Below, one piece after another: positions 6,679-12,948 of a stretch of 12,948 bases of DNA. The position numbers and the translations under genes were made by a program. Each line of letters opens with the position of its first letter. Positions within the stretch are counted from its first letter, which is position 1. The notes under the pieces were generated by a model that saw only the letters and a list, made by a program, of their open reading frames with translations, was not told the DNA's origin and searched no databases. The DNA lies in NCBI GenBank assembly GCA_005779435.1, contig SXJH01000198.1, forward strand, positions 1 through 12,948. The letters run 5' to 3'. Source of the DNA: Nitrosomonas sp. (GTDB lineage: Bacteria > Pseudomonadota > Gammaproteobacteria > Burkholderiales > Nitrosomonadaceae).

Positions 6679-7312
6679 TCATCAACAGCCTCTGAACATT
6701 TTTGCCAATCGCGCCGAATTTAAACATATGGCCGAAATTGCCGGTTATCTGCACCAGATTCTCCAGCAACAACTGCACCACATCGGCATCGGGCCGCTGC
6801 GCCAGATCCAAGATGGCTTTTGCATCCCTAAAGCGGATAACCAGATCGACTTGATCGGGATCTTGTTCCAGCAAATCCGCATCGCGCTCGCCGAATACTT
6901 CCGTTGCAACGATAGCGCACGGATTAAACCGCCTGCCGACCGGTGTTTCGATATACAGCGCGTCGGGATCGGGGCAGAAGCGGATCAAAACATTCATGTC
7001 GTCTTGCGGTTTGCGCGTGCGTATCAGTATTTTTCCTTGATAGTAGCGGATACCGCCGACGGCTAAGGGATCTCTGAAGACAAAATTATCCTGGAAAAAA
7101 TCTTGCGCCTGCTTAGCCTTGCCGCCGCTTAACCCTTCGCTGATCAGAAACCCGAAGCCAAGCTTAATCAAAGCGGCCATTCCATTGGCCAAAATTTTCC
7201 CCTCCGCCCGGCTCAACAACCCGGCCAAATCGCCGCTGGCTTCGCCGAATTGAAGACCGGCCTTGAAAATATGATGAATGCCTTCCGGCATTACAGGAAG
7301 CGTGGCGTGCAT
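6668..7312 (-). CDS. SCP2-like (sterol carrier domain) protein of the GRE operon
   Basis: The 214-residue product has no signal peptide. The N-terminal part (EGIHHIFKAGLQFGEASGDLAG) is helical. The second half shows VDLVIRFRDAKAILDL, then a helix and LVQITGNFGHMFKFGAIGKNVQRLL. This order (beta-strand, helix, then an L-x-x-x-G-x segment and a final amphipathic helix) is how SCP2/sterol-carrier domains end, so I place it there tentatively. SCP2 folds hold hydrophobic ligands such as lipids or acyl-CoAs in a tunnel. The ATG at 7312 stands two bases after the GRE stop, with AAGGAG 7 bases upstream, and its end overlaps the activase start by 11 bases. This wedged position between enzyme and activase strongly suggests it serves the same pathway, perhaps as substrate carrier or GRE accessory protein. 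That role is inference, and the family assignment rests on pattern only. Confidence 0.55.
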   Translation of the reverse strand: MHATLPVMPEGIHHIFKAGLQFGEASGDLAGLLSRAEGKILANGMAALIKLGFGFLISEGLSGGKAKQAQDFFQDNFVFRDPLAVGGIRYYQGKILIRTRKPQDDMNVLIRFCPDPDALYIETPVGRRFNPCAIVATEVFGERDADLLEQDPDQVDLVIRFRDAKAILDLAQRPDADVVQLLLENLVQITGNFGHMFKFGAIGKNVQRLLMNGH

Positions 7313-7314
7313 GT

Positions 7315-10305
7315 CTATGCTCCTTTGGTGGCATGTTGTTCGATACCGCTGGCCATACCGAAATTGGCGCGATCGATGATTTCCTGGCGCATTTGCGGAC
7401 TTAAGGTCACAAAATAGGCCGAATAACCGGCAACGCGGATCATCAAATCCTTATAGGGCGCCAACGCTCGCCGCTCCTCTTCCTTGGCGCCTGTCCGGCT
7501 GGCGGCTGTCGCGGCGGCATGCGCCGCAATAAAGTCTTCGATCGAAGTGACGCAGAGTTGCACCAACACGCCGCGCTGATCCATGAATGTCTTCATATGC
7601 GTCGCGAACAAATCGGTATCTTCGTTGAAATAATTTTTGCCGCGCGGTGTCAGGCTGAGGTTATAGGTATAGCCGTTCTGCACGGTATCGGGGTCGACAC
7701 TGGCCACCGATAGCATATGATCCAACAGTATGACCGGTTCGCCATTCGCCTTGACAATGCCGGGGCACGGCGTGATTCCGCTGGCAAACGAAGCGTTATC
7801 GCGGCGGCCATTGGGCGTAGCCTTGCACAGCATGCCAAAACCGGCATGGTTGGTCATGCTCCAATATCCGGTCAAATACCGTCCGCCGCGATGGGTGCGG
7901 TATTTAAAAAACATGTCTTGAATCATTTTAGTCAACAGGTGCGTGTATTTAACCGCCATGGCGTTGTTAAAAATACCGCCCGGCGTTTCATCGACGCCCG
8001 CGCCGTATTTGGGCGCAACACGTATCATGCGGATGCATTCCTGCAATCGTTCCGGACTCAAGGAAGCCGGTGCTTTGTCATCGCTGCCGGAAAATTGCCG
8101 TTTGATCTGCCCGATCAATGTCCCGAGAAAATTCCGGCGCGTATTTTCGGGCAACCGTTTTGCGCCGAAATTAGCGTCCATCGCGGCGATCAATTCATCG
8201 GCCGTCATTTTCCCGCCGAATACGAGCGCATCGATCACGCAAAACGAATCGATCACATCGGCCAATCCGATGATTGCGACACCGGACGAATTGTATTTCG
8301 CGCCGCCGGAGGATACATCGCGGAATTTTGCACCTTTGCCGCCCGGTTTATTGGTGGGGCCGTCAAAAAGCCCGGATAACAGCGGCGACGGGCGGACTTT
8401 TTCCAGCGTACGGCCCAGGTAATTGTTAAATTGCACGCAATGACGCGCCATCTCATCCAATTGAAAACGGAAGCCGTCAATGAAATCCTGCATCGAATGC
8501 ATTTTCGTTAATGGCGGCGACGTATAGTCCGTTTTACCGTAAAACAGATTCGGATCGTCTTGTCCGACGCCGTCGCTGCGATGCTTGCCGCCGAACATGG
8601 CCAATTCCAGCACCGCCGGCAACACCAGTAATGTCGAGCCGGTATGGCCGTAGTGCTTATGATCGGCGTTCTGCTCAATGCAACCGATCGATGCATAATC
8701 GTGCGCATCGGTCAGCGCTTCTTCCCGCGCAATACCGGCATGTCTGGCGTAATAATCCGCCATGCTGCGAATCACCGGCACATCGCCGTGCAATGCCGGG
8801 GTTGCGCGCGTAGTCAGATTGACTTGGCAGATGCGCCGCAAATACGGAGAAATCCGATCGGGGCCAAGCGGCGTGCCATCCGGCGCACGATGATGAACGT
8901 CCTTATGGTAGCGCGCATGCACATTGGGATCGCGGATAGCAAGCATTTCGGTCGCTTTCAGTATGATATAGGTCATGTCGTTGACGGCATCCACGGTCTC
9001 GCCGTTGACATAATGCGTACCCCCGACGGTTAACGCCTGATTGGAACCGCTGCCGGCAAAAAGCACTTCGGCCGCTTCGGGAGACAAGGGCACATGATCG
9101 GAACAGCGCAGAAAGAAATGGCACATCCGTTCGACAGCTTGTTTGGTATACGCGGCTTTTGCGCCGTCATCGGGCAATTGCCGCCAATCGTTCAGATAAT
9201 ATTCGTTGAGCGTCTGATCGAGACGCCCGAGCGACAACCCGAAATTGGTATTTTCCTGCAGCAGCAAGTGATAGCAAATCCACACGACGGAAAGCGCTTC
9301 GGCCAGCGTTGCCGCCGGATGAGCCGGAACCTTGCGGCAAATCGCAGCCAGTTCGGTATTCCCGGCCTTTTCAGCGGCGTCGGCCAGATGTTCGGCGTAG
9401 ACCGTGACGCCTTCATAAACGGCAATGACGCCCTCGGCAAATTCTTTTTGCTCCGGCGTCGCCGCAACGCCGTCTGCAATATCCTGCCGCAATTGATCGA
9501 TCAATGCATTCAGTCCGTACTTGAGCACGCGACCGAAGTCCGGTGTGGTGTGTGATACGGCGGTTGCTTTATCCGACAAATAAAAAGCAACCCGCTCGAA
9601 TAATTCCTGGCATTTCGGCGTTTCACCCGCGCGTTTCTTGAGCGGAGGATCAATCGACGGGCAGTCGCCAAACATGCCGTTATCCACTGTATCTCTTCGA
9701 TCATGGGCATAATCCGCCGTATCGTAATCGGCATAGCGCGCGGCTTCCTGCACTGTGCGCCGCTCAAGCCAGAACGGAAAAATCTCCTCGTTCAATCGCT
9801 TGGCCGTTTCCGGCTTGATTTTGAAAGGATTCTGCGCTCTTGTGGCAATGGTATCCAGTTCCGGCCAAATACAATAACCGCTCATATCCATATGCATCAC
9901 CGGCCCCACGAAACTGGTCGTGGTTTGCCCGGGCAGCAAATCGCTCTTTCCGACCAAAGGCGTTTTATGGCTGAAAATATGATTCAGCGCCCTCGCGCGC
10001 CGGGTGACGGGCGGCAAGCTGCCATTTTCCGGCTGGCGCAAAAACTCGGTTAGCAGACGCGGCAATTCATCGCAAACCTCCGGTATCCATTGCGGATCGA
10101 ACAATTGGTTGCGCCATGCCTGCACCACCGGAAAATCGCTGAGCTTGATATGACTCAGCGATAGATCGCGCAACGTTTTGATTTTGTCAGGCGCATCGTT
10201 AGCAATCGGAAAATCGGTAATTTTGTCACTGAAAGCGGGCGGATTTTCCGATCCATGTTCGAGATCGATATGGATTCCGCCTCGATTTACATTTGCTGTA
10301 TACAT
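7315..10305 (-). CDS. Glycyl radical enzyme, PFL2-like family, substrate unknown
   Basis: This is a 996-residue member of the pyruvate formate-lyase/glycerol dehydratase-type superfamily, oxygen-sensitive enzymes that use a glycine-borne radical. The N-terminal PFL-like domain shows PELDTIATRAQNPF and HTTPDFGRVLKYGL (His252). The catalytic loop is SIGCIEQN, with one cysteine (Cys542) and Glu544 two residues later, as in GCxE enzymes and unlike the Cys-Cys pair of true PFL. Further family blocks are SSGGAKYNSSGV, ATPNGRRDNASFASGI and YNLSLTPRG. The glycyl radical loop RVAGYSAYF has Gly960. It is longer than most relatives (about 760-900 residues), partly through an insertion before PKYGAGVDE. 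AGGAGG lies 5 bases before the chosen ATG (10305). A GTG at 10371 would add 22 residues, and the frame is open back to 10443, so a longer N-terminus is possible. It is the main gene of the five-gene operon. I cannot assign the reaction. Confidence 0.93.
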   Translation of the reverse strand: MYTANVNRGGIHIDLEHGSENPPAFSDKITDFPIANDAPDKIKTLRDLSLSHIKLSDFPVVQAWRNQLFDPQWIPEVCDELPRLLTEFLRQPENGSLPPVTRRARALNHIFSHKTPLVGKSDLLPGQTTTSFVGPVMHMDMSGYCIWPELDTIATRAQNPFKIKPETAKRLNEEIFPFWLERRTVQEAARYADYDTADYAHDRRDTVDNGMFGDCPSIDPPLKKRAGETPKCQELFERVAFYLSDKATAVSHTTPDFGRVLKYGLNALIDQLRQDIADGVAATPEQKEFAEGVIAVYEGVTVYAEHLADAAEKAGNTELAAICRKVPAHPAATLAEALSVVWICYHLLLQENTNFGLSLGRLDQTLNEYYLNDWRQLPDDGAKAAYTKQAVERMCHFFLRCSDHVPLSPEAAEVLFAGSGSNQALTVGGTHYVNGETVDAVNDMTYIILKATEMLAIRDPNVHARYHKDVHHRAPDGTPLGPDRISPYLRRICQVNLTTRATPALHGDVPVIRSMADYYARHAGIAREEALTDAHDYASIGCIEQNADHKHYGHTGSTLLVLPAVLELAMFGGKHRSDGVGQDDPNLFYGKTDYTSPPLTKMHSMQDFIDGFRFQLDEMARHCVQFNNYLGRTLEKVRPSPLLSGLFDGPTNKPGGKGAKFRDVSSGGAKYNSSGVAIIGLADVIDSFCVIDALVFGGKMTADELIAAMDANFGAKRLPENTRRNFLGTLIGQIKRQFSGSDDKAPASLSPERLQECIRMIRVAPKYGAGVDETPGGIFNNAMAVKYTHLLTKMIQDMFFKYRTHRGGRYLTGYWSMTNHAGFGMLCKATPNGRRDNASFASGITPCPGIVKANGEPVILLDHMLSVASVDPDTVQNGYTYNLSLTPRGKNYFNEDTDLFATHMKTFMDQRGVLVQLCVTSIEDFIAAHAAATAASRTGAKEEERRALAPYKDLMIRVAGYSAYFVTLSPQMRQEIIDRANFGMASGIEQHATKGA
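7320..7325 (-). promoter_or_regulatory. Ribosome binding site of the SCP2-like gene
   Basis: AAGGAG lies 7 bases before the ATG at 7312, within the last codons of the glycyl radical enzyme. It supports a separate, coupled start for the accessory protein. Confidence 0.6.
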
Positions 10306-10310
10306 CGCTT

Positions 10311-10316
10311 CCTCCT
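10311..10316 (-). promoter_or_regulatory. Shine-Dalgarno-like AGGAGG before the GRE ATG at 10305
   Basis: A perfect AGGAGG lies 5 bases before the ATG and favours 10305 as the start. The same bases also encode Glu-Lys-Glu-Glu in the open upstream frame, so the match could be a by-product of an acidic coding stretch. Confidence 0.6.
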
Positions 10317-10330
10317 TTTCGACGAATTCC

Positions 10331-10591
10331 TCAGCCGCTTCGGAGTCGCGGATCGCCCGGCGGAAAAACACCGGCCGTTCCCCGCATGCGGAAAAGATTT
10401 CGTATTTTTGTGCATTGCAAACCGGAGATACTGCTGCCGATTGTCAATCGCGGTGCTGAGATGCTTATCGGACACGGCAACGGATCGGCTTTGAGATCGA
10501 AGGTCGGAATCTTGTTCGACGTATTTTCAGGCAATTGTCCAGAATTGCCGGAACCGGCAGGAAAATTGACACTGCTGAGAAAGGCGTTCAT
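10331..10591 (-). CDS. Short ORF upstream of GRE, probably frameshifted
   Basis: An ATG at 10591 with GGAGGG 7 bases upstream opens an 86-codon frame beginning MNAFLSSVNFPAGSGNSG. The first ~50 residues look reasonable, but the tail (TKIRNLFRMRGTAGVFPPGD) does not read like protein. In the frame one base further on, open from 10443, the same DNA encodes SPVCNAQKYEIFSACGERPV followed by FFRRAIRDSEAAEEFVEKEEA. That looks much more natural and runs directly into the glycyl radical enzyme frame. I infer either a one-base indel (sequencing error or mutation) near 10430 or a programmed +1 shift. The product would then be either a ~95-residue N-terminal extension of the enzyme or a decayed small partner gene. 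I do not recognise the sequence. Confidence 0.4.
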   Translation of the reverse strand: MNAFLSSVNFPAGSGNSGQLPENTSNKIPTFDLKADPLPCPISISAPRLTIGSSISGLQCTKIRNLFRMRGTAGVFPPGDPRLRSG

Positions 10592-10598
10592 TGTATAT

Positions 10599-10604
10599 CC
10601 CTCC
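10599..10604 (-). promoter_or_regulatory. Ribosome binding site of the upstream short ORF
   Basis: GGAGGG lies 7 bases before the ATG at 10591. It is a strong site in the right place, which argues that translation really begins here and that the short ORF or extended GRE is expressed. Confidence 0.55.
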
Positions 10605-10615
10605 CTTTGCTTTCA

Positions 10616-10644
10616 ACATTACACACTCCATTTAACAATTGCAA
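10616..10644 (-). promoter_or_regulatory. Candidate sigma-70-type promoter of the GRE operon
   Basis: On the minus strand TTGCAA (10644-10639) and TAATGT (10621-10616) are 17 bases apart, with both hexamers only partly matching consensus. Transcription would start near 10609, just before the ribosome binding site at 10604. A palindrome lies immediately upstream of the -35. The call rests on spacing and position only. Confidence 0.35.
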
Positions 10645-10645
10645 G

Positions 10646-10656
10646 CAAGTAACTTG
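10646..10656. promoter_or_regulatory. Palindrome next to the GRE promoter -35
   Basis: CAAGT-A-ACTTG is a perfect 11-base inverted repeat. Its centre lies about 42 bases upstream of the predicted start, the usual site of a class II activator. It does not match the FNR box (TTGAT-N4-ATCAA), so the regulator is unknown. Confidence 0.3.
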
Positions 10657-10705
10657 AATATCCCTCAGCGCAAGGTAAAATGCTCGTTTTCGCTTATAAA
10701 GCCGC

Positions 10706-10720
10706 AACTTCCGGGAAGTT
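10706..10720. promoter_or_regulatory. Second palindrome upstream of the GRE operon
   Basis: AACTTCC-g-GGAAGTT is a perfect 7+7 inverted repeat about 100 bases upstream of the predicted GRE-operon start. No uridine run follows on either strand, so a terminator is unlikely and an operator is more plausible. The regulator is unknown. Confidence 0.35.
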
Positions 10721-10745
10721 TGCTTGGTCGTTGCCTATATTACTA

Positions 10746-10892
10746 AGGAAACATTGAATAATTCGGCGAGCAAGATGAAATGCAAGACGGATGGAGCAAA
10801 GAAAAATGAGACCTATCATAACGATAGGAAAATTTCCGAGCACCACCCGACGCAGCAGATCGCCTGCGCGGCCGATTATTCAGTGTTTTCCT
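10746..10892. mobile_element. MITE-like element with imperfect terminal inverted repeats
   Basis: The left end (10746-10767) and the reverse complement of the right end (10871-10892) share AGGAAA, CA, TGAATAAT and CGGC with two mismatches or indels over about 22 bases. Between them lie about 100 bases with no ORF but a small hairpin (CCTATC/GATAGG near 10812-10829). This is the layout of a non-autonomous miniature inverted-repeat transposable element. No clean target duplication is seen: TTACT occurs at 10740-10744 and again at 10897-10901, but the right copy lies 4 bases away from the repeat. The element separates the GRE promoter region from the CopD-fusion gene and ends 28 bases before that start. 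Confidence 0.5.
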
Positions 10893-10920
10893 GACCTTAC
10901 TCTATGCATTAACCCTAACC

Positions 10921-12945
10921 ATGATTGAAATTATTGCCGCGTTCGCCCGGTGGTCGCAGTTAACCGCCAATCTGATTGTATTTGGAAGTTGTATTTTTCT
11001 GGTCATTATCGGCCAGCAAAGAAATGTATTGGAAACACCGTGGATTCTGCGGCTGGAAAAAATGTTTCCATGGCTCGCCGGAATAATCGTTATCGGTCTT
11101 TTCGGCGTTCTGGCCACGACGACGAGCGATGCCACCGGCGATGTTTCCAACGCTTGGAATCCGGCAGTGTGGCTGGAAATTATTCAAAAAACGCAAATCG
11201 GACACATTTGGGCGGCGCGTGCGTTGCTGGCGGCGGCATTGCTTGCCGCAACGATAAAAATGTTATGCACCCCCGCCCGTTTCCGCTGGCACTATGCTGT
11301 ATGCGCGCTGCTGGCGGCATTGCCGTTGATCGCGGGTACGTTGATGAGCCATTCGAGCGCCGACGAAATGTCGGTTGAGGCCGTTGCGCCGTATGCCATT
11401 CATATTTTATTGGCGGGAATTTGGTTTGGCGCATTGCCGGTATTTTTGTTCATCCTGTCCCAGCTTCGCGGCAAACTCGGTGCGACGCCAACGCTCATCG
11501 CGATCGGTTATCTGAAGAAATTTTCCACTGCGGCATTGGCGGCGATGATCCTGCTGGCACTGACCGGCATCATCGTAACCGACCGCCTGGTCGATGAAAA
11601 ATACCATACCCTGGTGTCCAGTCCTTATGGCTGGCTGTTGAATCTGAAATTGATCATTCTGGCGATCATCCTGGCAATCGCCTATCAAGCGCGCAACAAG
11701 TGGCTGCCGATGCTTTCCCGGCAAGAAAGCAAGCAGCGCACCGACAGTCTTGCGCATTTCAGCCAATGGGTGCGCATCGAATTCGTGCTGGCGCTGGGTT
11801 TGGTGCTGGTCGCCACTATTTTGGCCAATACGCTGCCTGCAAAACACACGATGGTGGAACTGTGGCCGTACCCATTCCGTTTTTCAATCGACGCCACCTG
11901 GGAACAGCCGGATGTACAGGAAAAGGTGTGGTTCGGCGTCGCATTGCTGACGCTGGCATTGGCGACGGCTTGGTTCGCAACCAAGCAAAACGCCGGTCGT
12001 ATGCTGAGAATCCTGGTGCCGGTTGCGCTGGGCATCAGCTCGCTGGCACTCGCCCTGCCGCCGCTCGCAATCAAAGCATACCCTGAGACCTACTTGAAAC
12101 CGACAGTGCCGATCGATACGATCTCCATCGTTGCCGGTTCGCAATTGTTCGCACAACATTGCACCGCTTGTCACGGCCCGCAAGGCAAAGGCACCAAACC
12201 GGTTCCCGACCCCGACGTGCGCGACCCGACCGACTTATTGACGCAGCAGCATACGGCGGAATACACCGTCGGCAATGTTTTTCATCGCTTGTCGCATGGC
12301 ATTCCGGGAACCGAAATGCCGGGCTTTGCCGATAAGTTATCCGAAGAAGACCGCTGGGATTTGATCAACTTCCTGCATGCAATGTCGCGCGGCTTCGATG
12401 CGCGCCTGCTCGGCAGCATGATCGCACCGGAAATGCCTGCAATCGCATCGCCGGTATTCAATTATGCCGCCGGCGACGGCTCCAGCGGCAACCTGAAGGA
12501 TTTCCGTCTGCAAAAAAACGTGTTGATGGTGTTATTCGCATGGCCGCAATCGAAGGAGCGTTTTTTCCAACTGGCGGCGGCTTATGAGCGAATTCAAGCG
12601 CTCAACACCGAAATTCTGGTGGTGCCGATCTACGAACTGAGCGAACAGCAATTGCAGCAAATCACCGCGATAGCGCCTTTCCCGATCGTCACCGAGGGTT
12701 GGTCGGAAATCAAAGATACTTACTGGTGGTATCGTCGCGTCAGAACCGTTCCCGATTTATCGGGCAAAGGCTTGTTCCCCGAACACATGGAATTTGTAAC
12801 CGACCGCTTCGGCTACCTGCGCGCTCGCTGGGTGGCACAGTTTGAAGGGTTTGGCTGGCAAAACATCAACGCATTAACGCTGCAATTGACGCAACTGAAT
12901 CAGGAAGGCGAAATCATGCCGCCACCGGGCGAACATGCGCATTGA
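10921..12945 (+). CDS. CopD-like membrane protein fused to cytochrome c and thioredoxin-fold-like tail
   Basis: The 674-residue protein has three parts. Residues 1 to about 320 form a multi-helix membrane domain of the CopD type, with IHILLAGIWFGALPVF and YLKKFSTAALAAMILLALTG as hallmarks. CopD proteins are linked to copper handling at the inner membrane. After two or more further helices, residues about 400-490 are a class I c-type cytochrome. It has CTACH at 414-418 and a likely axial methionine at 466 in GTEMPGF, so this part must face the periplasm. Residues about 500-660 (NLKDFRLQKNVLMVLFAWPQS, then ILVVPIYEL) resemble a redoxin/AhpC-like fold, but the CxxC site is absent. The fusion suggests coupling of copper handling to electron transfer. 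Similar CopD-cytochrome proteins are known from ammonia oxidisers and relatives. The ATG at 10921 fits CopD N-termini but lacks a clear Shine-Dalgarno. The gene ends 3 bases before the window edge. Confidence 0.85.
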   Translation: MIEIIAAFARWSQLTANLIVFGSCIFLVIIGQQRNVLETPWILRLEKMFPWLAGIIVIGLFGVLATTTSDATGDVSNAWNPAVWLEIIQKTQIGHIWAARALLAAALLAATIKMLCTPARFRWHYAVCALLAALPLIAGTLMSHSSADEMSVEAVAPYAIHILLAGIWFGALPVFLFILSQLRGKLGATPTLIAIGYLKKFSTAALAAMILLALTGIIVTDRLVDEKYHTLVSSPYGWLLNLKLIILAIILAIAYQARNKWLPMLSRQESKQRTDSLAHFSQWVRIEFVLALGLVLVATILANTLPAKHTMVELWPYPFRFSIDATWEQPDVQEKVWFGVALLTLALATAWFATKQNAGRMLRILVPVALGISSLALALPPLAIKAYPETYLKPTVPIDTISIVAGSQLFAQHCTACHGPQGKGTKPVPDPDVRDPTDLLTQQHTAEYTVGNVFHRLSHGIPGTEMPGFADKLSEEDRWDLINFLHAMSRGFDARLLGSMIAPEMPAIASPVFNYAAGDGSSGNLKDFRLQKNVLMVLFAWPQSKERFFQLAAAYERIQALNTEILVVPIYELSEQQLQQITAIAPFPIVTEGWSEIKDTYWWYRRVRTVPDLSGKGLFPEHMEFVTDRFGYLRARWVAQFEGFGWQNINALTLQLTQLNQEGEIMPPPGEHAH

Positions 12946-12948
12946 AGA

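Larger units (their letters stand above)
10592..10920. other. Intergenic region between divergent GRE operon and CopD-fusion gene
   Basis: This is the only long non-coding stretch. Its right half is mostly the MITE-like element. Its left half holds the candidate GRE promoter, a ribosome binding site and two palindromes. I see no convincing promoter or Shine-Dalgarno for the plus-strand gene at 10921, no RNA gene and no terminator. Confidence 0.6.

Noticed and set aside
7717..8422. Plus-strand open frames of 159-220 codons opposite the glycyl radical enzyme
   Set aside because: The minus strand here encodes conserved GRE blocks, and the plus-strand products have the Arg/Ala/Phe-rich look of antisense shadows.
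8653..8694. Assignment of the glycyl radical enzyme as pyruvate formate-lyase
   Set aside because: True PFL has adjacent Cys-Cys; this has GCIE with one cysteine, and the partners do not fit pyruvate metabolism.
10287..10475. 62-codon minus-strand frame ending over the GRE start (SDKHLSTAIDNRQQ...)
   Set aside because: It lacks a ribosome binding site and ends in a basic, unlikely tail; the adjacent frame gives a better reading that runs into the GRE.
10706..10720. AACTTCC/GGAAGTT hairpin as an intrinsic terminator
   Set aside because: No uridine run follows on either strand and there is no gene ending nearby.

Overview
The window looks like a metagenome-derived or draft contig from a betaproteobacterium. 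RF3, the YicC-family endoribonuclease and a CopD-cytochrome c fusion all read as proteobacterial, and the overall style recalls Nitrosomonadaceae. That family-level guess is inference and is not proven by any single gene. Most of the window is tightly packed bacterial coding sequence of moderate GC.

Region 1 (1-3564, + strand) holds housekeeping genes. Release factor 3 (prfC) has lost its N-terminus and P-loop at the window edge. It is followed by a secreted calcineurin-like phosphoesterase and a YicC-type endoribonuclease. The first ~110 bases do not match RF3. Read on the opposite strand they look like a piece of an acetylglutamate-kinase-type gene, so the left edge is probably a chimeric join.

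Region 2 (3574-4108) holds a small, AT-richer unknown gene on the minus strand. A perfect TGTGA-N6-TCACA (CRP-type) palindrome lies upstream of its likely ATG. A hairpin sits between it and the next operon.

Region 3 (4109-10591, minus strand) is the most interesting part. It is a five-gene, translationally coupled cluster in this order: a long PFL2-like glycyl radical enzyme (GRE, 996 aa or more), an SCP2-like protein, a minimal PflA-type radical SAM activase, a DUF6765-like protein with an HxxxDxxxH motif, and a short-chain dehydrogenase. Spacings run from 11 bp overlaps to 7 bp gaps. The enzyme and its activase form an obvious pair. An SCP2-like protein and a DUF6765-like protein beside them are not part of any GRE pathway I can name, so the substrate is unknown. 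Upstream of the GRE start, a short ORF with its own strong ribosome binding site is probably joined to the GRE frame through a +1 frameshift.

Region 4 (10592-10920) is the only long intergenic stretch. It holds a candidate promoter and two palindromes for the GRE operon, and a ~147 bp MITE-like element with ~22 bp imperfect terminal inverted repeats.

Region 5 (10921-12945, + strand) is a CopD-like membrane domain fused to a c-type cytochrome and a thioredoxin-fold-like tail without the CxxC pair. No tRNA, rRNA, CRISPR or transposase gene was seen.
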